Shown here piece by piece: positions 61,414-64,000 of a DNA stretch of 64,000 nt (position 1 is the stretch's first letter; each line of letters opens with the position of its first letter). Under the pieces are notes generated by a model. It ran no database searches. It was not told where the DNA came from and saw nothing but the letters and a program-made list of their open reading frames with translations. Made by a program: the position numbers and the translations under genes. The DNA comes from Shewanella ulleungensis (lineage in GTDB: Bacteria > Pseudomonadota > Gammaproteobacteria > Enterobacterales > Shewanellaceae), in assembly GCF_014648315.1 (NCBI RefSeq), contig NZ_BMQW01000012.1, positions 42,356-106,355 of the forward strand. The letters run 5' to 3'.

Positions 61414-62618
61414 GGTTGATTACGTTGTTTCTTCATTCGCTTTTGACTGTACATATTATGATCAGCCTGTTTAAACGCGTTAGCCCAATCTTGATCATAT
61501 TGGGCAAATCCATAGCTAAAATAAATCGCAGGGTCTAACTGAGATAAGTCATTTTGTAGCTGTGTTATTTGTTGCTCTAAGATATTGATGGGGCCACGAC
61601 ATAAAACAATAAATTCATCACCGCCATATCTCGCGACTAAAAAATGAGGATGCCATAGTGATTTTAAAGATTGAGCAAACGTCTTTAATGCATCGTCACC
61701 AGCTTGATGTCCGTGCAGATCATTCAAGGGTTTTAAATTATCCATATCTAAAATAATGATATAGCTTGCTAATTCAGGGTGGTGTTGCCATTGAAGAATC
61801 ATAGCATCAAATTTTTTGCGATTATAAAGCTCGGTTAATCCATCATAATCTGCTAAGAGCTCAATTTTTTTAGATTTTTGATACAGTGATATTGCGTTTG
61901 CTGCTTCTGATGTAAGAATGTTAACTAGGTTTATATCGTAATCACTAAAGGCATCAATCTTATTACTATCTAAATTCATCATCCCGTAAAGCTCTCCGTC
62001 AATACGGATTGGGCTAGACAAGGTGGAACAAATTGGTTTTGTTGAAGCATTTGGGAGTACAAATTGATCATATTGCTTGGGGCTTTTAGCATTGATGTTA
62101 CTAATGACAACCGTTTTATGGCAACGTCCTTGAGTCAATCGATATAAAAAGGTGTCTTTTAGGGTAAAGTTAATATCTTGCAAGGCATCACTATTTAGCC
62201 CAATCACAGATTCAAACTGCAACTGATTTGTCTGATTATCTACCAATATGATACTGCCCATTTCAGCATCATTTATAACATTTATAGCCTTTAGAAGTAG
62301 CGCATCTAAAAAAGCTTGTTCTGAATCGTATTGACTCGATAAGTTTACTAACTCATAAGTTGTGTCACTTATGTAGATTACATGTTCTAGATGTTGCCAA
62401 AGACGTAACATATTTTGTCTATGGGCCAAGTATGTTATGACGTAGCAAATTATGTAACCGCAACTAATGAGGGATAGGTATAGATAAGTACTAACCTCAT
62501 CAAACACTATGAAGGTGATAATGCTGATGAGCAATAAAGGAATAATCAAGAGTATTAGATGCTGCTTAGCACCAAGATAGCTAATATATTTAGTCTTAGC
62601 GTGCTTCATGGCTTTCAC
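61410..62618 (-). CDS. Membrane GAF-GGDEF protein, predicted diguanylate cyclase
   Basis: A 402-residue protein with two membrane helices (about 19-37 and 46-66), a GAF-like sensor domain (about 100-245) and a GGDEF domain (about 255-395) with the intact signature RYGGDEFIVL. The inhibitory RxxD site is absent (sequence HPHF). It probably makes cyclic di-GMP in response to a GAF signal. The start is a GTG at 62618 with AGGA upstream; an ATG three codons later is possible. The 62619-62820 stretch holds its promoter; I see nothing else there. Confidence 0.87.
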   Translation of the reverse strand: MKAMKHAKTKYISYLGAKQHLILLIIPLLLISIITFIVFDEVSTYLYLSLISCGYIICYVITYLAHRQNMLRLWQHLEHVIYISDTTYELVNLSSQYDSEQAFLDALLLKAINVINDAEMGSIILVDNQTNQLQFESVIGLNSDALQDINFTLKDTFLYRLTQGRCHKTVVISNINAKSPKQYDQFVLPNASTKPICSTLSSPIRIDGELYGMMNLDSNKIDAFSDYDINLVNILTSEAANAISLYQKSKKIELLADYDGLTELYNRKKFDAMILQWQHHPELASYIIILDMDNLKPLNDLHGHQAGDDALKTFAQSLKSLWHPHFLVARYGGDEFIVLCRGPINILEQQITQLQNDLSQLDPAIYFSYGFAQYDQDWANAFKQADHNMYSQKRMKKQRNQP

Positions 62619-62840
62619 TTAACCATCCTTGTTAAAAATCGGTGATAGCAGTTAGGTTTAAAAATAATATGTTATCTCAACTACAATAATGCTCAGTATA
62701 ACGACTTATTATATTTATTGTTGCGACAATACATCGCGAAAATTACATCTGTATTGAGCTGCTATCATATAAGACCGCATTAGTTTATCAACCAATAGTA
62801 TCAAAAAAAGTGTGTGGAGAGTGATGACAACGAAGGTATG

Positions 62841-62869
62841 TAATGGACCAAGGAAAACTTGGCCATTAC
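62841..62869. repeat. Hairpin downstream of the carbonic anhydrase gene
   Basis: Arms TAATGG-CCAAG and CTTGG-CCATTA with one bulged base and a five-base loop. There is no T-run, so it is not a typical terminator. It lies 14 bases beyond the stop codon on the minus strand. Confidence 0.4.
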
Positions 62870-62882
62870 ACTGTAAAAAGGT

Positions 62883-63428
62883 TTATTGCTGTAAGTCTAC
62901 TAAATACTCATTTTTTAAACGAACGTAGTTATCTGCCGAAAGTGGTAAAAAAGCACGTTCTTCTGGAGTTAATGGTCTTACTTGCTTACATGGACTGCCG
63001 ACATATAAGTAGCCACTTTGCAAAGTTTTATTTGGAGGGACTAATGACCCCGCACCCACAATGACATCATCTTCTACTATTGCACCATCAAGTAATATTG
63101 CGCCCATTCCAATTAAAACCCGATGACCAATCTTACAGCCATGCAGCATTGCCTTATGGCCAATCGTTACATCGTCACCAATAATCAATGGATGACCTTC
63201 AGGGTTAGCAGCAGATTTTCGAGTAACATGTAATATGCTGCCATCTTGAACATTGCTACGTTTACCAATGCGGATCTTATTCACGTCTCCACGAGCGGCA
63301 ACAAGTGGCCAAACACTCGCGTCATGATCTAATTTTATATCACCGACAAGCACAGCCGACTCATCAACATAGACACTATCAGCTAAATCAGGGTGTATTC
63401 CTTGGTAAGTTCTTACGTTCGTAGACAT
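62883..63428 (-). CDS. yrdA: Gamma-class carbonic anhydrase family protein (YrdA)
   Basis: A 181-residue left-handed beta-helix protein with hexapeptide repeats. The three metal-binding histidines are His67 (ILHV), His91 and His96 (IGHKAMLHGC), as in gamma carbonic anhydrases and E. coli YrdA. Whether it hydrates CO2 in vivo is unproven. The start is the ATG at 63428, and it reads away from the rRNA operon. Confidence 0.93.
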   Translation of the reverse strand: MSTNVRTYQGIHPDLADSVYVDESAVLVGDIKLDHDASVWPLVAARGDVNKIRIGKRSNVQDGSILHVTRKSAANPEGHPLIIGDDVTIGHKAMLHGCKIGHRVLIGMGAILLDGAIVEDDVIVGAGSLVPPNKTLQSGYLYVGSPCKQVRPLTPEERAFLPLSADNYVRLKNEYLVDLQQ

Positions 63429-63539
63429 AACAATCCTTATATATTCATGGTTTATGACAGTATAATGCTTAAAAACTAGCTGGTCAGGCTAAATTATCTG
63501 CAAACAAGTCAAAAAAGATAAATAACCTTAAAAAAGGGG

Positions 63540-63567
63540 TTGCACTAAATCTCTCGGTGCCTATAAT
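63540..63567 (+). promoter_or_regulatory. rRNA operon promoter P1
   Basis: TTGCAC (63540-63545) and TATAAT (63562-63567) with a 16-base spacer, followed by a GC-rich discriminator GCGCATCC. An A-rich tract (63510-63535) upstream looks like an UP element. Such spacing and discriminators are typical of growth-rate-regulated rRNA promoters. Confidence 0.85.
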
Positions 63568-63672
63568 GCGCATCCACTGAAACGGCAGACAGCGAAAGCA
63601 GTCACCGAGTGAGGTTGAACCAAGTGCTTCAAAACACTGAGTTCAAGGCGAAAAGAAAGTTTGAAAAAACAC

Positions 63673-63700
63673 TTGACGCCAACCCGGGAAAGCGTAGAAT
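63673..63700 (+). promoter_or_regulatory. rRNA operon promoter P2
   Basis: TTGACG (63673-63678) and TAGAAT (63695-63700), again with a 16-base spacer, followed by ACGCAGCCC. It lies 133 bases after P1. Confidence 0.85.
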
Positions 63701-64000
63701 ACGCAGCCCAAGCCAACGACCTAGCGTCAACGGCCACTAAGCGAAAGGTTGATTCTTTTGGTATTAGTACGCTCTTTAACAATCTAAACAAGAAATCTGT
63801 GTGGACATTCACAGGTATTGAGTTATTCGAAATTGTCTTCTTGTTCTTCGGAATGTAGGCAATCAAAAAATTTAACTCAATGATGAGAATGTTCATAGTA
63901 ATATGACACTACAGCAATGTAGTGAGTAATTTGTAAGCTCTTTGAGCGAAGCGAATTATGACAGTAGAATTCATTGAGCCGAAATATTCTTAACCGAATA
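63701..64000 (+). other. rRNA operon leader, 16S gene not reached
   Basis: Transcribed leader with the antitermination box GCTCTTTAACAAT (boxA) at 63771-63783, matching the E. coli consensus core. The sequence 63900-64000 probably forms part of the 16S processing stem. The 16S start (AGAGTTTGATC) is not present, so the gene begins just outside the window. Confidence 0.85.

Noticed and set aside
62843..63064. Plus-strand open frame of 73 codons overlapping the 3' end of yrdA
   Set aside because: It begins in a hairpin and runs antisense to a conserved gene; its protein is not recognisable.
63561..63896. Overlapping open frames on both strands in the rRNA leader (111 and 65 codons)
   Set aside because: They lie across the P2 promoter, boxA and processed leader of an rRNA operon, have no ribosome-binding sites and no recognisable protein features.
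1..64000. CRISPR arrays, insertion sequences, prophage genes, tRNA genes, riboswitches
   Set aside because: I found no spaced direct repeats, transposase or integrase genes, cloverleaf sequences or convincing riboswitch leaders on either strand.

Overview
The window is the replication-origin region of a gammaproteobacterial chromosome, almost certainly a Shewanella or close relative. That assignment is inferred from gene order and from protein sequences that resemble the Shewanella and E. coli orthologues; I ran no database search. The base composition looks moderately AT-rich. There is no CRISPR array, tRNA gene, prophage or insertion sequence that I can see. Coding density is high and every large ORF looks intact.

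Layout. (1) 18-8470, all minus strand: glmU downstream of the F1Fo ATP synthase operon atpIBEFHAGDC, with a terminator between atpC and glmU and a promoter at about 8550-8577. (2) 8689-13055, minus: parB, parA, rsmG and mnmG. (3) 13056-13518: oriC, with three consensus DnaA boxes plus a fourth inside mioC, three GATC-led AT-rich 13-mers and at least 16 GATC sites, followed by mioC. (4) 13966-17919: an accessory-looking block of glutathione-dependent formaldehyde detoxification genes (fghA, frmA), a divergent LysR regulator and a DEDDh exonuclease, lying between mioC and mnmE. (5) 17945-21762, minus: mnmE, yidC, yidD, rnpA, rpmH. (6) 21763-22207: a second DnaA-box and GATC-rich region, then dnaA-dnaN-recF-gyrB on the plus strand. 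(7) 28438-33283: an HDOD protein, glyQ-glyS and tag. (8) 33320-37670: three parS-like 16-mers around a large propeller/amidohydrolase gene, a MOSC gene and tusA. (9) 37762-43259: fadBA, pepQ and the YigZ-family gene. (10) 43333-49254: a doubled trkH/hemG arrangement around a thiol-switch ArsR repressor, then trkA. (11) 49271-52027: rsmB-fmt-def, minus. (12) 52154-61413: LysM protein, dprA, smg, yrdD, tsaC, hemF, a truncated haemoglobin, two paired amidohydrolases, aroE and a DUF1488 gene. (13) 61410-64000: a GGDEF protein, a gamma carbonic anhydrase, and the tandem promoters and leader of an rRNA operon whose 16S gene starts just beyond the right edge.

How it fits together. The core is the replication and segregation machinery: origin, initiator, clamp, gyrase, ParAB and the centromere-like parS sites 20-24 kb from oriC on one side. 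Around it are ribosome and tRNA maturation genes (rsmG, mnmG, mnmE, rnpA, rpmH, glyQS, rsmB, fmt, def, tsaC), energy and ion transport (ATP synthase, Trk) and haem synthesis (hemG twice, hemF). No dramatic undescribed system is evident. The points most worth a second look are the parS cluster (one site doubles as a terminator stem, one lies inside a coding sequence), the trkH/hemG duplication with its ArsR repressor, the paired amidohydrolases of which one has lost its metal-binding HxH, the formaldehyde block near oriC, and a dprA whose conserved N-terminus starts before any standard start codon.
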